Positions 11,857 through 25,052 of a DNA stretch of 64,000 bases are shown piece by piece. Every line of letters starts with the position of its first letter. Position 1 is the stretch's first letter. The position numbers and the translations under genes are program-made. This DNA comes from Berberis thunbergii (lineage: Eukaryota > Streptophyta > Magnoliopsida > Ranunculales > Berberidaceae), in assembly GCA_003290165.1 (NCBI GenBank), contig QNQO01005880.1, positions 124,001-188,000 on the forward strand, written 5' to 3'. Below the pieces are notes generated by a model. It was not told the origin of the DNA and made no database searches. It saw nothing but the letters and a program-made list of their open reading frames with translations.

Positions 11857-12279
11857 AGACAAAATGTAAAAAAAACAAAACAAAACGTAGTAATCTATAG
11901 AGACCAACAAGGACTGAAATTTTGTAATCAATGACCCGATTACCCTTCCAACTCAAGAGCTTGCCCTTTGAAGCGTTTGAAGTCTAAATGTGCTTTTAGA
12001 CGATCCGGCCAAAACCCAACCCCAAATACCTGCATTTACTCTGACAGTAGTTCATAATCTTGACTAGAAAGTAGTTCATAATCTTGTATGCTAAGTCTGC
12101 AGATTTATGTCACTACCAAAAAACAAAGCCTATGGGTTATCTCCAACCCAGAGTAAATATATAGGAAATAAAATTAACAAGAGAGCAAACAGAAAGAAAC
12201 AAGAAAATACACATTATCATTTTCTCTGAAGACGTCTGTCACAAATGATTTTGCAACATCTTAACTAACTAGAACTCAC

Positions 12280-12830
12280 TTGCCAAGTCTTAATCCTGAC
12301 TCCATTAGTGGCCCCAGTCAACTTTGCTAAATCTACATGCACAACTGAAACGTGAGCTTCTGCTTTCCCAGCTCCCAAGCTTCCAATATTGTATCTCAAC
12401 CAAAAAAATAAAGTTAGTCAAGTCACAATGAGAAAACTAATTGACTTTCAGTGAGAAAAAAAAAACAGGTTAGAGTTAGAAATTTAGACCTGATTCCATG
12501 ACCTGATCCACAAGTTATGTCATTGGCTTGTACCAAAATTATTGCAAAAGAACAATTAACAACATAACTCTAATTTTATGTAAACAATATTTTTTGGCAA
12601 GATGTGGGAGTATTATATTACTTGTTCCAATAATACACCCTTTTACCAGAATGTTTTGGGTCTCAGTGACATGAATTCCATCTGTATTTGGGTTATTCCC
12701 TAGTAGTGCACTTACAATGAGATTCAGAGCTTGGACATTCATGCACTTTGGAAAAGCTAGATGCATTTGTTGTGCATCTTTGATCTCAATGTTGCTCCCT
12801 TACAAGTTCTGACAACCAAGGAAGGTCACA
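12280..12830 (-). pseudogene. Polygalacturonase (GH28) fragment, three exons
   Basis: Exons in protein order at about 12830-12600 (NIEIKDAQQMHLAF, LLGNNPNTDGIHVTETQNIL, GCIIGT), 12533-12484 (ANDITCGSGHGI) and 12397-12280 (IGSLGAGKAEAHVSVVHVDL, TNGVRIKTWQ). NTDG, GHG and the RIK motif of pectin-hydrolysing GH28 enzymes are all present. The DD catalytic block (normally GDDCI after IIGTG) is missing between the first two exons, and there is a stop (GCQNL*) upstream. It is therefore an inactive partial copy with introns kept. Confidence 0.88.
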
Positions 12831-13562
12831 GCATGCTCAAAACAATGCAAAATTAAATTAAAAAAATTAAAGCCACCGGTTATCTTAAAAAAGTTCTAAT
12901 GAGATTCGAAGCCACCAATTAAATATGCTTAACTAAACTAAATTGAAGCAAAATGGGAGGCCCAAATCAACCCCTGGTGTACAAAAAATCAATCTAAAAA
13001 ATCGCAAACTCTAGATTTTAGCTATGAGATTCGATTCTCGCTAGCTGGTCATCAAAACCTTCAAGAACAGGTCCCTATCACAAAGATCTAAACCAAAACA
13101 CCACCACTCTCTCCACCCTGAAACATCAATCGAATCCCAATCCAACATAGTCATCTCCCTCCAATGACTCTTCCTTTCACCAACTCACCAAATTGGCAGT
13201 CCTAATCTCCACCTTCGGAGGCTGATTCAACTCAACCTTACTTCTCCACCTCCCCCATCCCCTTCCCTCCTCTGATCCTTTCCCTCCTTGGAATTTACAA
13301 ACAGAGAAAAACTCACTTGAAGCAGGCGAAGGTGGTGGAACGGCGGATGTGAGTGGCGTCGACGGTGGTTCTCTTCTCTGTGTAAAGTAAGGCATGACAA
13401 TGTAAACTGCACCCACAAGAAGATATGAAGTAAGCCAAAAAATTTGTATAGGTATTCAAAAAATAAGATTTTAGAAATACCAGGTGCACAAAATGGTGTG
13501 CCACCTTGGCTAAATCTCAACTCAATTCAACTTTACAGGATTTGTGCTAAAATTTTACCTAC
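12831..13562. other. Stretch without recognised gene
   Basis: Contains a pyrimidine-rich block at about 13200-13300 resembling a 5' leader. The minus ORFs at 13177-13520 have no recognisable domain. Confidence 0.35.
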
Positions 13563-13621
13563 TTATAAGCAAGTGCAATAGATAGTGCACCTCGCATAAG
13601 CCTGGCCCACCATATTGTAAT
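13563..13621 (-). pseudogene. NHX-type cation/H+ exchanger micro-exon fragment
   Basis: A short exon bounded by a CAG acceptor (13622-13624) and a GTAGG donor. It reads ITIWWARLMRGALSIALAY, matching the conserved transmembrane stretch WWAGLMRGAVSIALAY of plant vacuolar NHX Na+/H+ antiporters. Only about 20 codons are present, so the call rests on one strong motif. Same strand as the neighbouring fragments. Confidence 0.65.
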
Positions 13622-14098
13622 CTGCAGAGATTAAAAAATTGTTAACCATCAGTCAACGTCGTTGAAAGTAATGGAGTCAAGTTCAAATGCCAAATGACAT
13701 ACTTGTTGATTAAAGCTGAGCTTGTCAATCGGGTTTTTCTTTGACAAATATAATAAGAAGGATAAAGGGAAGACAAAAGTCGCTCGCCCAACAAGAATCA
13801 GGCCTAGGAATATGGAGCTCACCCCAACTTATGTGTCAGGACTGTAAAAAGAGTTGATGTAACTTTAGCAATTTCAAGTCTCAAGTTCGATAACAATGGC
13901 GTAAGAATTTATTTCTACGTCCCCCAACCCCAACCAAAAAAAAATATGGTCAATGCATTATCAAAATTAAATAACTATAGTAGGTAATTCTCTCTAATAG
14001 TGCAAAATATATGATAGAAACAGGTTTATTAATAATACGGAGTTACATCTAAAGTCATAGCAGTAAAGAAGTAAAGGCAAAATTCTACACATAGATAC

Positions 14099-14402
14099 CT
14101 GCAAGGGGACCCAGAATCAAAATGGCAGCATTATATTCTAAACCCTCATGATTTCCAGGATCCAGTTTCAAAGATAGATAGCCTATGAAGGTGAATGGCA
14201 TGGGCTTATGCATTCTCCAAACCAATCTCTTCAAAATATCTAACTCCATTGACTTCATCCTCTCCCACCATTCTTCTTTTAGTGACTCATTCATTCTTCC
14301 TGGTTCTAAAACTTTCAGAAGAGGAACACGGTAAGGATGTACGACCTCCTTTGCTGCAAGAATGAGGCATGAAATTGCCAATATTTCATGTAATCCAGTC
14401 CA
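14099..14402 (-). pseudogene. Cyclin-like fragment
   Basis: An open exon of about 100 codons between a CAG acceptor and a GTATC donor. It includes LAISCLILAAKEVVHPYRVP and MELDILKRLVWRMHKPMPFT then FIGYLSLKLDP. The pattern CLxLAAK ... MELxxLxxLxWRMxxxxPFxFI is the plant D-type cyclin box. The cyclin box is only partly covered and the insertion between its two halves is unusual, so this could be a divergent cyclin or a distant relative. Confidence 0.5.
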
Positions 14403-16335
14403 CTGTATCAAAAAAAAAAATCAAAGACGGATAAACCAAATAAATCACCAAAATTGACTTTTCATAAACGGTCCCCCTTCAGTTGTTCTTCCTCTCCGTC
14501 AGAAGATAGCAAATAGATAACTGAAGTTCCAATTCAACAAAATTTGGTCAAAGCGCAAAGAACATAAATGAATCAAATTCAAATTATTCACTAGACTCAA
14601 TAAGGTTGTGTTTCTAGTCTATTTGTCTCATTGCCTTATTTACCCACTCTATCTGTCTTGTTTGGCTCTAGGAAAGCTTCACAATACTATTCAATATGGA
14701 ATGCGTTGATTTCAATTTTCAAGTGTATATGTCACAAACAAATTCATACAACCAATTGCTTTATTTTTACTTCACCTCAAGATTTAACTATTTCAAATTG
14801 CACAATTATTTTTTACCATTCAAGCATTCAAGGTTAAAACACTTTTTCATCTTTTCAAGTGAAAATTGGTCAAATTATGGTCTTGCATCCAACTGGCACT
14901 AACAAAGCTGTCAACCAACTTGATCACCATTTTATTCCTCGATACTCTATTTATAAATTTTATCTTATACCCCTAATTGGAGGATGGTTCAAAGGTATAT
15001 AAGAACCACTCAAATTGGAAACCCATGGATTTTTTTTCTTGTTGACATTCATGAACAACATTCACCAACCAGAAGAGTTCACAAAAGAAAAAAATTAACT
15101 TTTCCACCTGAAAAAAGTTATGGCTATGTGGTCTTGTCATTCATAAATTACAAGCATATATATCTCCATGCGAAACAGAAATTCATTCTTCAAACCCCCA
15201 CCCCTTTTCATCCAATTGCAACAAAAATGGTCTAAATGTTAAAATGCCTTACTACAATCATTCTTGGCATGTTCACCGTGGTGAACATCAGTGAACAACA
15301 TCAAGCATGTAAAAATTCAAGAGAAACTCATCATCTGAATGAAAATTGTTCCTAAAGCAAACTTCATACTCAATGGTATTGTCACTCCCAAGATTCAAAC
15401 AACCATAGACATAAATCAAGTTTAACAAATCTAAAAAACTTTTTTTCTATGATTGTGGCTTTCTAGTCTTGATATGGTTTAACTTGCATATACGTGTTAT
15501 TTCTAGATTTAGTCTTGAAACCATGGGAGAGCTCCTTAGTGTACTTAAAATGTTACTAACAAACATCAATGCCAGTGACAATGTCACTACTTTTAGTTGA
15601 AAGAATAAAGTAAAGAAACCATTTGGCATCACCAACAAGTTGTAATTCTACAACTGAAAAAAAAAAAACAAGACAAGGAATCGATTCGGATAAAAAAACA
15701 CACATCAATATCATGAAGACGGTAGCAGTTGGGGAGATGGAAATCGATCTGAGAGAGTGGGGAATTGCTTAATTGTGTAGATGGAGGAAAGTCAAAACGA
15801 AGAAGAAATTAGAGAGATTACCTGAAGATGAGATGGAGGAGAGCAGGGCGTGATGGATCTGTTGGTGGCTGCGGTATGGACCCACGGCTGGCGACGTGAA
15901 GAGAAGGTTGTAGAGATGATGTTTGTTGTTTGCGTGGAGGAAGAAGAGGGAGAAGGATCTGTCACTCCCCCGATATCTGTCTCTCAATCTCTTTAAGGAG
16001 AAGGAGATAACAACTCTTTAATCTGTATCTCAATCTCTTTAATTGGCTGTGGAGCAAGAAGAGCGTGAAGAAGATTAGAGCTCATATTCTTAAGTCAAAG
16101 AAAAATTGGGACCTTCAATAACCCTAACTCCAAATCAATTGAGAAATGGAAGAAGCAGATAAATAGAGAAGAAAAGCTAGAAAAAATGGAAAGAGTAGAG
16201 AAGAAGACAAAGAAATGGATAGAGTGGGAGAGAGGCAACAACATGAGCAAAAGGGAAGGAGGGAGTGATAGGTGGTGTGTTTTTGCTTTTGGTGAAAAGA
16301 TTTGAGTGGTTTTCCCATAATTTTGAGCAAAATTA
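14403..16335. other. Stretch without recognised gene
   Basis: AT-rich, with no conserved exon seen. Minus-strand purine/pyrimidine-biased ORFs at 15769-15987 and 16124-16330 look like leader sequence, not protein. CACTA-A is inserted at 16335/16336. Confidence 0.4.
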
Positions 16336-16780
16336 CACTACACCAAAAGGCCCATTTAGCTACACGGAGGTGGCCACGGCCCTAAACCGTTGGCTTATTT
16401 GCCACGGTAAAAAACCGTGGCTATAGTGGCCAACGGCCTAAAACCGTGGCTAAAAAAGGCTTGGCCACGGTTCTAAGCCATTGGTGTGTTTGCCACGGCT
16501 AAAAACCATGGCTATAGTGCCCAACGACCTAAAACCGTTGCTAAAATGCATGTGTGTTGTACGTGGAAGTGTGGAGAAGTGGTCACGGTTCTAAACCGTT
16601 GGTTTAATTGCCATGGCTAAAAAACGTGGCTATATCGGCCAATGGTTTAAAATCGTGGCTAAAACCAATACACCAAAAAGTTGCAACGGTTTAAAACCGT
16701 GGCTATAGCTGCCCACGGTTTAAAACCGTGGCTATATCTGCCAACGGTTTAAAACCATAGCTATAGAAAAAAGTTTCACG
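16336..16780. repeat. CACTA-A left subterminal repeats
   Basis: About ten or more copies of a palindromic unit of the form CCACGGTTTAAAACCGTGG, often followed by CTATA. In CACTA elements such repeats are the binding sites for the TNPA-type transposition protein. Confidence 0.9.
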
Positions 16781-16989
16781 CTTTAAATGGAGGGAGCAGT
16801 TTCACTCTTTGGCAAAAAATTTTGGGGAAAAACAGACATGGTGACTGTGCTTTGGCGAAAGAAATTGGGGGAAAAACACAGTGGAGAGGAGAGCAAATTT
16901 GGCGAAAAAAATTGGGGAAAAACTAGGGTTTTTGCCTTGCAGCTCCCTTTCTCTATTTTCGTTTCGATCGTCTTCGCTTCTCTTCCGAG

Positions 16990-19900
16990 ATGGACAAATC
17001 TAGCAAGAAGTCTCAGGTAACACTTCTTCCCCCTTCTCTTGTATTTCTGATTCAATCGATCGATGTTCATGTTCTCTGTTTCTCAGTCTTGTGTAGGTCG
17101 TTGCAGCCACCCCTGTTTCTGCAAAATCTTCAAAGAAAGGTTTGGTTTGGTTTGCAAAATCTTTAAAGAAAGGTTTGATTAGAATCTTCAAAATCGATCG
17201 ATGTTCGGTTCGGACTGATTAATTAATGTTGGTGTTTTGTGGTTGTTGTTCGGTTTAATAGGAAACAAGAGAGAGGCTGATGTACCAATCGAGGAAATAG
17301 TGGCTATCAAGAAGTGGAAGTTGGACAAGAAGGTCGCCATCAAGAAAAAGAAGAAGGAAGAGACCAGTAGTTCCGAGGATGGGGATTCTTCTTCTGATGA
17401 TGTAAGTGTTTTTTGTTAAAACATTGTTAATGGTGGCTTGTTTTATTAGTCTGAAGATTTTTTGAAAAAAAGTAAATCATACCTTTTTCTATATGGGGTT
17501 TTGTTAATTCGGTGTAGGAGCCTGTTGTTCCTTCAAATAAAAAACCTGTTTTAGTTTCTAAGAACGCTTCGGTTAAAGGAAAGCCTGAAACCAGCAGTTC
17601 TGATTCTTCAGATTCTGATTATGATGTGAGTGCTTACTCATTCTTGATCTAACAATCATAGAAAAAAAATATTTTTTTTTAAAATTTTTTCCATTATTTA
17701 GGATGTTTTAGTGTAGATTTTCAAATGAAAATTAGAGTTGTTTCTATGGGAGTTGTTTCTTGTGTGTGTTGTTGGAGCCTGTTGTTAAGAAACAACAACC
17801 AGTTTCTAAGAAACCTGTAAAGGGAAAGGCGAATACTAGCAGTTCCGATTCTTCGGATTCAGACAATTACGATGAATCTGACGACGTGAGTGCTTGGCTA
17901 TACTTAATATAGTTTTTGCACGTACCATTATTCTCTAATGTGACTTTATTCTATTTGGTTAGATAGCGATGATTCTAATTCTGATGATGTTAGTGCGGAT
18001 ACTCTGGTTAATCACTGTTGATACTTGATTGATTTGATATAATTGCTATATCCATTTTATATCTGCAAATTTGTTAGTTTCTTACTTTAATTTAGTACAT
18101 GAACATTTGTCATGCCGTTTTAATTTAACAACTTTCTTGGATATCCAAACAGTATTGACATACCTTCAAAAGCATTGAATCTAATACCTACCCCATACCT
18201 TTATTCCCTTTTCTTTGGATGTTGAACATAATCATTGATACTCTTGTGGACCATGTCAGAGTAAATTTCGTCTGCATTTTAAAACCTATTTTATGTGAAT
18301 GTGTGTTACAAGACTTACTTCAGTGCTGGATCCTTATAGTAATTTTCCTTTTGCTCTTTCGATGCCAATTATCATTTGGAAATTTGATCTTATGATGTGT
18401 TGGCTTATTCTTAGGAACCCAAAGCCAAAGTGCCAGCCAAAAAGTTACCCGTGGTTACAGCAAGGAATGGTTCTATGGCAGCTCCCAAGAAGAAAGAAGA
18501 ATCAAGTGATGATTCTGATTCTGATGATAGCTCTGATGAAGAGGAGGTAAGTTCTAGCAGTGTCAAATTATTCTTGTGTGTTTAGCATATTTCTCTAATT
18601 AGTGCAAGCTAGACATGTATCTTTAATTTTGACTTGTTATTTTTTTTGTTTGTTTCTAATAATCGCTTCACTTATGCAGAAAAAATCAGCAAAGGCACCC
18701 ATAGCTCCTACTAAGAAAGGAGTTGTCTTGGTCTCCAAAAAGAAAGATGAATCTAACGATATTTCAGATGATAGCAGCTCTGATGAGGATGAAGTAAGTG
18801 CAATTGTTACTAATATTTCTAGTTTGTTTCTGTTCTCTTATTTGTAATGCTTTTATGCATTTATATATAATGTTCATATTATCAATAACATTATTTCTTT
18901 CTTGCAGTTACTGAGATGATGTAGCATTTATCTGGATGGGAGTGAACATTCTTGTTAAAATTTTCAAGGTTTTCAATTTTGGTTTCAAAACAATTACCTG
19001 AGAAAGGCATTCCTGAACCAAATATATTATTACGTTAGTGTTGGTGTGGAATGCTTTGTTTACCTACCATTGGCATTGTGATTTTTTTTACCTCTATTAT
19101 TTATTCAATCATGTTTATTTTCGGGACATGCAGAAACCTACTGCACCCAAGCTAAAAAGTTGCAAGTAGCCTCCAAAAAGAAAGATGAGTCAAGTCATGA
19201 CTCTGAAAGTGAATCTACTGAAGAGGAGGTACATGTTTAATATTTTTTGCTTCAAAGCCTTACTTGTTGGATTGGCGTGGCTAAAATGTATATGACTTGA
19301 AAAGCGCTGATAGTGATAGTTCCTCTGAAAGTGATTCTGAGGATGACAAGGTTTGATTTCTTCACTGTAGTTTGTATTTTTCATGCAAGCAGGTTGGAGT
19401 GTTTTTTTAAAATCATCACTCTGATCCTGAAGGCATGCCTTTTAGTAATGAGGTTTACACTACCTTTGTGATTGAGGTGTTAGTTTTGGATTAATTAACT
19501 GTCTTTGAATACAAAATTCTCATCTGCTGCATTTATTTTGTTGTAGCCTGCTGCTAGTAAGAAGAATGCCAAGACTGTAAAAAAGGAAAGTAGTAGTGAT
19601 GAAGACAGCTCTGATGACGAGCCTTCGAAGGCCCAACCTGTGAAGAAGGAATAAGCTTGCTAAAATGCAACGTCAGTTTGTTTTCGTTCTGTAAGTAATT
19701 TTCACAGATTGTGTATATGGAGTTTTTCTCATTCCTTAGTATTTGATCTATGCATTTTAGCAACCTTCCAATGCTTCCAAGGAAAGATCTGATGAAGAAT
19801 CATCTGACGAGGAAATGGTAGATGCTGCATCACTAAAAACAAATATTAAGCAAGTTGCTACAAAAAGTGAGAAGAAAGCAGTAAGTTCCTTTTCTTTCCT

Positions 19901-20259
19901 TCTAGTGAAAATAGTCATAAATTTTTTTGCTGCAACATTTAAAAAGTTCCCCTTCAAAATTGTACAACCTCAAACTCCTGCTACACCACAAGAGCAAACC
20001 ACTGGATCCAAGACACTTTTTGTTGGGAACTTGTCTTTCAATATTGAAAGAGCTGATGTGTAAGTGATAGTTTATTGAATCTATTGCAGAACATATTCCT
20101 ATTATTTTTATGTAGTTATTTTGGTCCAATTCTGTTATAGGGAGGAGTTTTTCAAGGATGCTGGTGAAGTTGTTGATGTAAAATTTTCATCAGATGAGGA
20201 TGGGCGGTTTAAAAGATTTGGGCATATTGAATTTGCTTCAGTAGAAGCAGCACAGAAGG
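16990..20259 (+). pseudogene. Nucleolin-like gene fragment (acidic region and RRM1), in CACTA-A
   Basis: About 13-14 exons: 16990-17016 (MDKSSKKSQ), 17097-17139, 17262-17401, 17518-17625, 17778-17885, 18415-18546, 18680-18793, 19134-19228, then short exons to 19660, 19760-19879, about 19946-20058 and 20142-20259. Lysine blocks alternating with Ser/Asp/Glu tracts are the nucleolin N-terminus; KTLFVGNLSFNIERADV then EEFFKDAGEVVDVKFSSDED is RRM1. Nucleolin works in rRNA transcription and processing. It ends inside RRM1: the second RRM and GAR tail are missing. Exon 19134-19228 has lost a base (frameshift), and a TAA follows PVKKE near 19651. The ATG exon and its 5' leader are included. Confidence 0.92.
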
Positions 20260-21778
20260 TATAACTAATTTCTCATGGGTTTTCCTCATTTAAAAATTTA
20301 ATATCAACTCTTGAAGAGAATTTTCCTCATTTAAAAATTGGGGTATCCTAGCATATATCCAACATAACTCTATATTGAAAAGTTTTCCTCATTTAAAAAT
20401 TTAATATCAACTCTTGAAAAGAATTTTCATTAAACATAGAGTTAACTCTTGTTTTCAATTTCCTTTCCCACCATAAATTAGATTATACAACTTTTTTGAC
20501 TTCTACAAAGTGTCCACCCAATTGTTCAAAGTCCCAACTTTTCATCTCATTTGTCATCACACTTTCCTTATTGGCATAAAATCAGTTTTGTTCTCTTAGA
20601 GAATTAAAAAACTATATACATTAAATTGCTGCAAGGTGAAGAAGAAACACAGTGGTTGTAAACTCACTTTGCAACATTCATGGCTCCACAAACCATCTCA
20701 GCCTTCATTTTCAACTTCGTATTCATACCTTTCTCTGCTGTTCTGCCCTTCATCGTTTTGCATGGTGAGCTTCTCTTTAATTTCTCTTTTATATTGATTG
20801 AATTTAACATTTACAAAAGATGTTCTGGGTTGATTATAGATTGTATGTGAGCTCCTGTGACTTTTATTGCATGTGAGCTCCTGTGACTTTTATCAATTTA
20901 TTTGTTTCTGATGTTATATTTAATCAAAGGAGCCTTAGGAAATTGATTCAGCAATAATAGATTGAAATATATTTTCTCTGAGATTGCTTGACATGATTAA
21001 GTTATATCAAATCCTGATAATTTCACTTGGATTATATGATTATTTATCGGTTTTATTAACACTAGATAAGTGATTAGAAAGTATCAAAATTCCAAGCATT
21101 GGATTCATTGACCATACTACAAAAATAAATCACCATCCCAAGGCATTTTGCATATCATTTCCTGCTAGCACTTTGCATATCATTTCCTGCTTACGTTTCT
21201 ACTTACCAAAGGCATGCACATCACACAATTTTGTTCTTCAAGTTACGACTATTTAACATGCCTTCTCAGTCTTTGTACTAGTGTTGCATATCCATTGCAC
21301 TTTTCAATTATTTGGTTTGGAAAAAAAATTGTTTGTCATGTTCAAGGATATCTCGTGATCCTCATACCAGTTAAAACATCTATTATCAGCACACAATTTT
21401 CATCATCTCATTGTTGTAGCTATATTCATATTATACGGTTTCATCTACTAAAATCTCTTTCTTTCACTTGTATTTAAATAAATTTCCAATTGTATTAGTG
21501 TATGATATTACCAGGTACTTTGTTAGTGTATGATTTTACCAAGTACTAGCAGTTTTTGTTGTTCTTTTTGGGCTTTGATTTGTTTGTCCAAGAAATATTC
21601 ATGTTGAGACAGTTACGTCTGTAATATAGAAAGAATATCCAGGAGTTAGACTGCCTAATACACTTGATGAGTGATTTTTCATTAATTTGTGCATGTATCT
21701 CCATATGACGTTTCTATCATTACATAGTTGCTTGCATGGGAAATTTAACTGAAGTGAATTGATGGTTCTGTTGAGCAG
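20260..21778. other. Between nucleolin and kinase fragments: direct repeats and a possible short exon
   Basis: A block TTTTCCTCATTTAAAAATT(TAATATCAACTCTTGAA) occurs three times at about 20279-20425. At 20680-20764 an ATG opens 28 codons (MAPQTISAFIFNFVFIPFSA, hydrophobic) that end at a GTGAGC donor; it could be the first exon, with a signal or anchor peptide, of another captured gene, which I do not recognise. Confidence 0.35.
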
Positions 21779-22199
21779 AATATTCTTCTATCAACTTTCG
21801 ACAGCGACGCTGTGATAAAAATTGCCGACTTTGGTCTTGCAAGGTAATAAGGCTAAATGGTTTAACTCTCCTATTGAATTAAGCTTTATCCTTCTGTAAC
21901 TTACAATTCCTTTTTGTTGCAAATAGAAGTATATGTCCTGGTAGCTATGCAGAAACAGTTTGTGGTTCTCCCATGTACATGTCTCCTGAAATCCTGCAAT
22001 TTCATAGATACGATGAAAAGGTAATGAAGTTGAACTTGAGATTCACCCCTCAAAATTTCTCAGTCCCATTTATCACATACAAAATAATCACATCCAGGGA
22101 GGGGAGGGGTTGAATGCAGGTAGATATGTGGAGTTTGGGTGCAATTATTTTTTAGCTTCTGAATGGTAACCCTCCTTTTTCGTGGTAGAAACAATGTGC
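21779..22199 (+). pseudogene. ATG1-type protein kinase fragment, in CACTA-A
   Basis: Three exons: 21779-21843 (NILLSTFDSDAVIKIADFGL, with the DFG motif), 21927-22020 ([20 protein letters not shown], the activation segment and APE-like motif) and 22120-22199 (VDMWSLGAIIF, stop, LLNGNPP). This is the C-lobe of a Ser/Thr kinase most like the autophagy kinase ATG1, especially the short plant form ATG1t. A glutamate codon has become TAG in ELLNG, and the frame is lost near FRGRNNVQ. The N-lobe and catalytic HRD loop are absent. Confidence 0.8.
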
Positions 22200-22276
22200 A
22201 GGTACCTCCTTCCTTTCACTGCTTTTGTCATAATATGCCAGCCTTCTTTCTATATCTTATAAAAATAGTTTTGCAG

Positions 22277-22345
22277 GCTTTTATAAGCACAGCTGCGGCA
22301 ATCTACAAGAAGATTCAGAACGGTGTCTTTGATGTATCAAATGAG
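22277..22345 (+). pseudogene. RABB1 (Rab2) small GTPase fragment, in CACTA-A
   Basis: A 23-codon exon after GCAG and before a GTTTG donor: AFISTAAAIYKKIQNGVFDV SNE. IQ[DN]GVFDVSNE is the signature near the C-terminus of plant RABB1/Rab2 GTPases, which act in ER-Golgi traffic. The GTP-binding domain and the prenylated tail are both absent. It follows the kinase fragment by 77 bases. Confidence 0.75.
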
Positions 22346-23224
22346 GTTTGTTCACTAAACATTACTTTTGTTGCTAGACTATGAACTTGATTGTTAAGAG
22401 AGAAAGAATGGCTCCCTGCTTATGTGATGAAAGAATTTTGTCAACTCGGCAATGTTTTGGCTTCCCCTTTTCTTATTTCTTTGATAATCAAATCAGTTTG
22501 ACTTGTATTTTACAGGTTAGAAGAATTTGATTCAAGTCGAATCTCAATTCTCAGGTAAAATTTCCGGATTCAACCAAAATTCAAATATTTGAAACTCACC
22601 ATCCCATTGCATGGTGACACCGTTTGCATTATTGATATAGTCTCAAGCTAAATGTTTGGACATGGTTTAAGATTTCGATTTCAAGTTGTCAGGATTTGAA
22701 ATAATGATCTGCAATTCTGCATCCAACTAAAATATGTAAATTTGTTATGCTCTGAATGAGAAAAAATTAACTATTACCTGGAGTATGTGTTGCCATTTGC
22801 AGTTCAGAATATGTGCATTTAAAAATGATTTTACAGTGCAAAATTAATTACTGAAATAAATGAGATATGTAAGTAGGAGCAGTCCGTCAAGTTGTCTCTA
22901 CTATTTGGTTTTATGTCATATCAATGCATGTAAAGATAGATATTGAAGTAATACAGGTAATTCTGTATGATGTTTTAGTGAAGAGAAGCAATCTTCCTTC
23001 TTTTACTTTCTTTTTTCCCATAGAGAAGTTCACCATAATTCAGTTGTAGTCACTCCCTTTCTCTTTTAAGAATTTATCCTATCTATTTTAAGCCTTTCTT
23101 TATCCCTTTCTTTTCCTAAAAGTGTTTTGTTAGAGAATTTTCTATAGATCTATGGATTTGGTATGTACTCATTTTGTTTCTAATATTGGAAATTATTATG
23201 TTTCTAAATGCTAATTTATTACAG
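22346..23224. other. Stretch without recognised gene (CACTA-A interior)
   Basis: AT-rich intron-like sequence between the RABB1 and WD40 fragments; no conserved exon seen. Confidence 0.4.
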
Positions 23225-23364
23225 ATTTTGACTTTTCGTCCAACAATCAGTACATTGCTTCATCATCAATGGATAAAATTGTAAGAGTATGGGAGATATC
23301 AAAAGGCCATTGCATGCGAGTGATATACGGAGTTTCTTCACAATTATGCATATGGTTTCATCCT
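23225..23364 (+). pseudogene. WDR13-like WD40-repeat protein fragment, in CACTA-A
   Basis: One exon with an ACAG acceptor and GTGAGT donor. It contains FSSNNQYIASSSMDKIVRVW, EISKGHCMRVIYGVSSQLC and IWFHP. It covers one WD40 blade and the start of the next, in the form found in a conserved plant WD40 family related to animal WDR13. The exon frame is open. No other blades are nearby. Confidence 0.75.
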
Positions 23365-25052
23365 GTGAGTACGAACTAACACTGATGTTCTTTAATTCAG
23401 TGATATGGTAAATTCATTCTCCTATGCTGTTTTTTTTCTCCTAACATTTCTAAAATACATCCATCCATTTTATGATTTACTGATTTGTGTGAGGCTGCTC
23501 CCAGTCAATTGCTTGTGTTAGTTTTGGTGATTTAATGTATCTCAGTGTCATGTGTCTTTGACACTGTCATTTTGGAGGATTCGAATGGATGCTAGGGAGT
23601 GGTAGTAAATAACGGTGCAAATGGGAAGGACAAGTTACTATTTGTTATTTATAAACTGTCCATTCACATGTCCCAAGTTAACTGTATCTACTGCCTCTTA
23701 TTTTTTAGTTACTATGTGTTAATCAAGCCCATATATGGCTTCAAAGATCCCTTTTCCAACAAGGAGTCCCTTTCTTGCCCAAAGCTGGCAAATAAAGTTT
23801 GATTCATAATTTTAATATCCTTATACCAGGACCACCTTTATCTTTTTAGTGTTAATCAAATCTCATTTGACAGATGAAATGAAGTCCATTGGACTCTTTT
23901 AAGCCTTGGCTAAGGAAGTTTCGCACAATACCTTCCGTCTTTTTTTAATTAGACTTGTTCGATCCTTTCCTTGATTTTCATGTAGCATTGATCAAAATAT
24001 GATGACTTGTGGTCTTCATCGTGGTATATTTTGCTGATTAGCTTACCATATAAAGGACTCTAGAACCTAATGAAGGTGTGTACACCAGAGTTTGAAAATT
24101 TGTAGTTCAGTCTTGTTAACTTTGATGCAAAAAATATGAAACTGAAGGAGGAACACTAATATCGACCTCTACATTTTTCTGCAATGAATCCCTTATCATG
24201 GGCAGGGCCATTTGTGTGTGGAGAGCTGCAAATTGGTGGAGCAGGATTGGCAGCTCCACATGTTGAGGTTCCTGTATCACATGTCACTCCTCGACCAACA
24301 AAGAGGTGAACAAAGTCACCATCATCAAAGCACTTGTACAATAGCAACTCTGCGTGCAATCAAACAGGAATCAAGCTGGAAGAGCCTCACTATTCTTGAT
24401 TCCAGGTCAGTTCACAGCAGAAGGAAACAAGCAGCACTTCAGGAATATGTGAGAGTGTTGAAACAAGCCCTCTTCTACATTACAGAGCAAAGGTATTTTG
24501 CTGCCATTAGTTATGAGATCTACAAAATCTACATTTGACACCCATGTATTTTGCATTGTAATTGGCTCTTTGTCGAATATCTTCATCATCCGAGTTTTGT
24601 TTGCTTGGTCCTTTCAAGGGCTGTTTTTATTGACCCAGTTTTGTTTTATTAGAATAACATGGTTCTTGAATTTTTCTAATGTTACCAAACCAATATGAAT
24701 TACTGATTTTACTGTAACTGATAACAATAATATCATTTAAATTTTTTCATTTTTTCTCAATCTCTAAGTTTATATTCATTTGAAAATTTTCACTTTCTTT
24801 TCCAATTTCTGAGTCTATGACGAAAAAATCATCTAAACATCTCATTCTCATATCTGTGAGGATGTTTTGTAGGAGAAGACCTTAGTCAGGTTTCTGCCAG
24901 GCTACTAATATTGGTGTCATACTGAACATACAACATGCAGTTGGTTGAATAATTAGTCTTCAGAAATTTGGCATTTTTCGTCATAATTATGCTACTGCTA
25001 CCTTTTATTTCTGTTGTATGTCTCAATATCATGTTTCTTCTTTTTTTGACAG
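23365..25052. other. Mostly unrecognised, possible unidentified captured exons at 24180-24500
   Basis: At 24204-24288 a plus-strand stretch GPFVCGELQIGGAGLAAPHV precedes a GTGAAC site, and 24315-24497 reads SLTILDSRSVHSRRKQAALQ then EYVRVLKQALFYITEQR. Both look exon-like and lie on the same strand as the other fragments, but I cannot assign a family. Confidence 0.3.

Noticed and set aside
7210..14402. A single Helitron carrying the left block of gene fragments
   Set aside because: Same-strand fragments with introns would fit, but I could not find a convincing TC start, CTRR end with hairpin, or A/T insertion site; CACTA association is only slightly better supported.
16336..16780. Regularly spaced palindromic repeats resembling a CRISPR array
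   Set aside because: They sit at both ends of a CACTA element with TIRs and a TSD, in a plant genome. Repeats are imperfect and spacers are not uniform; they are subterminal transposase-binding repeats.
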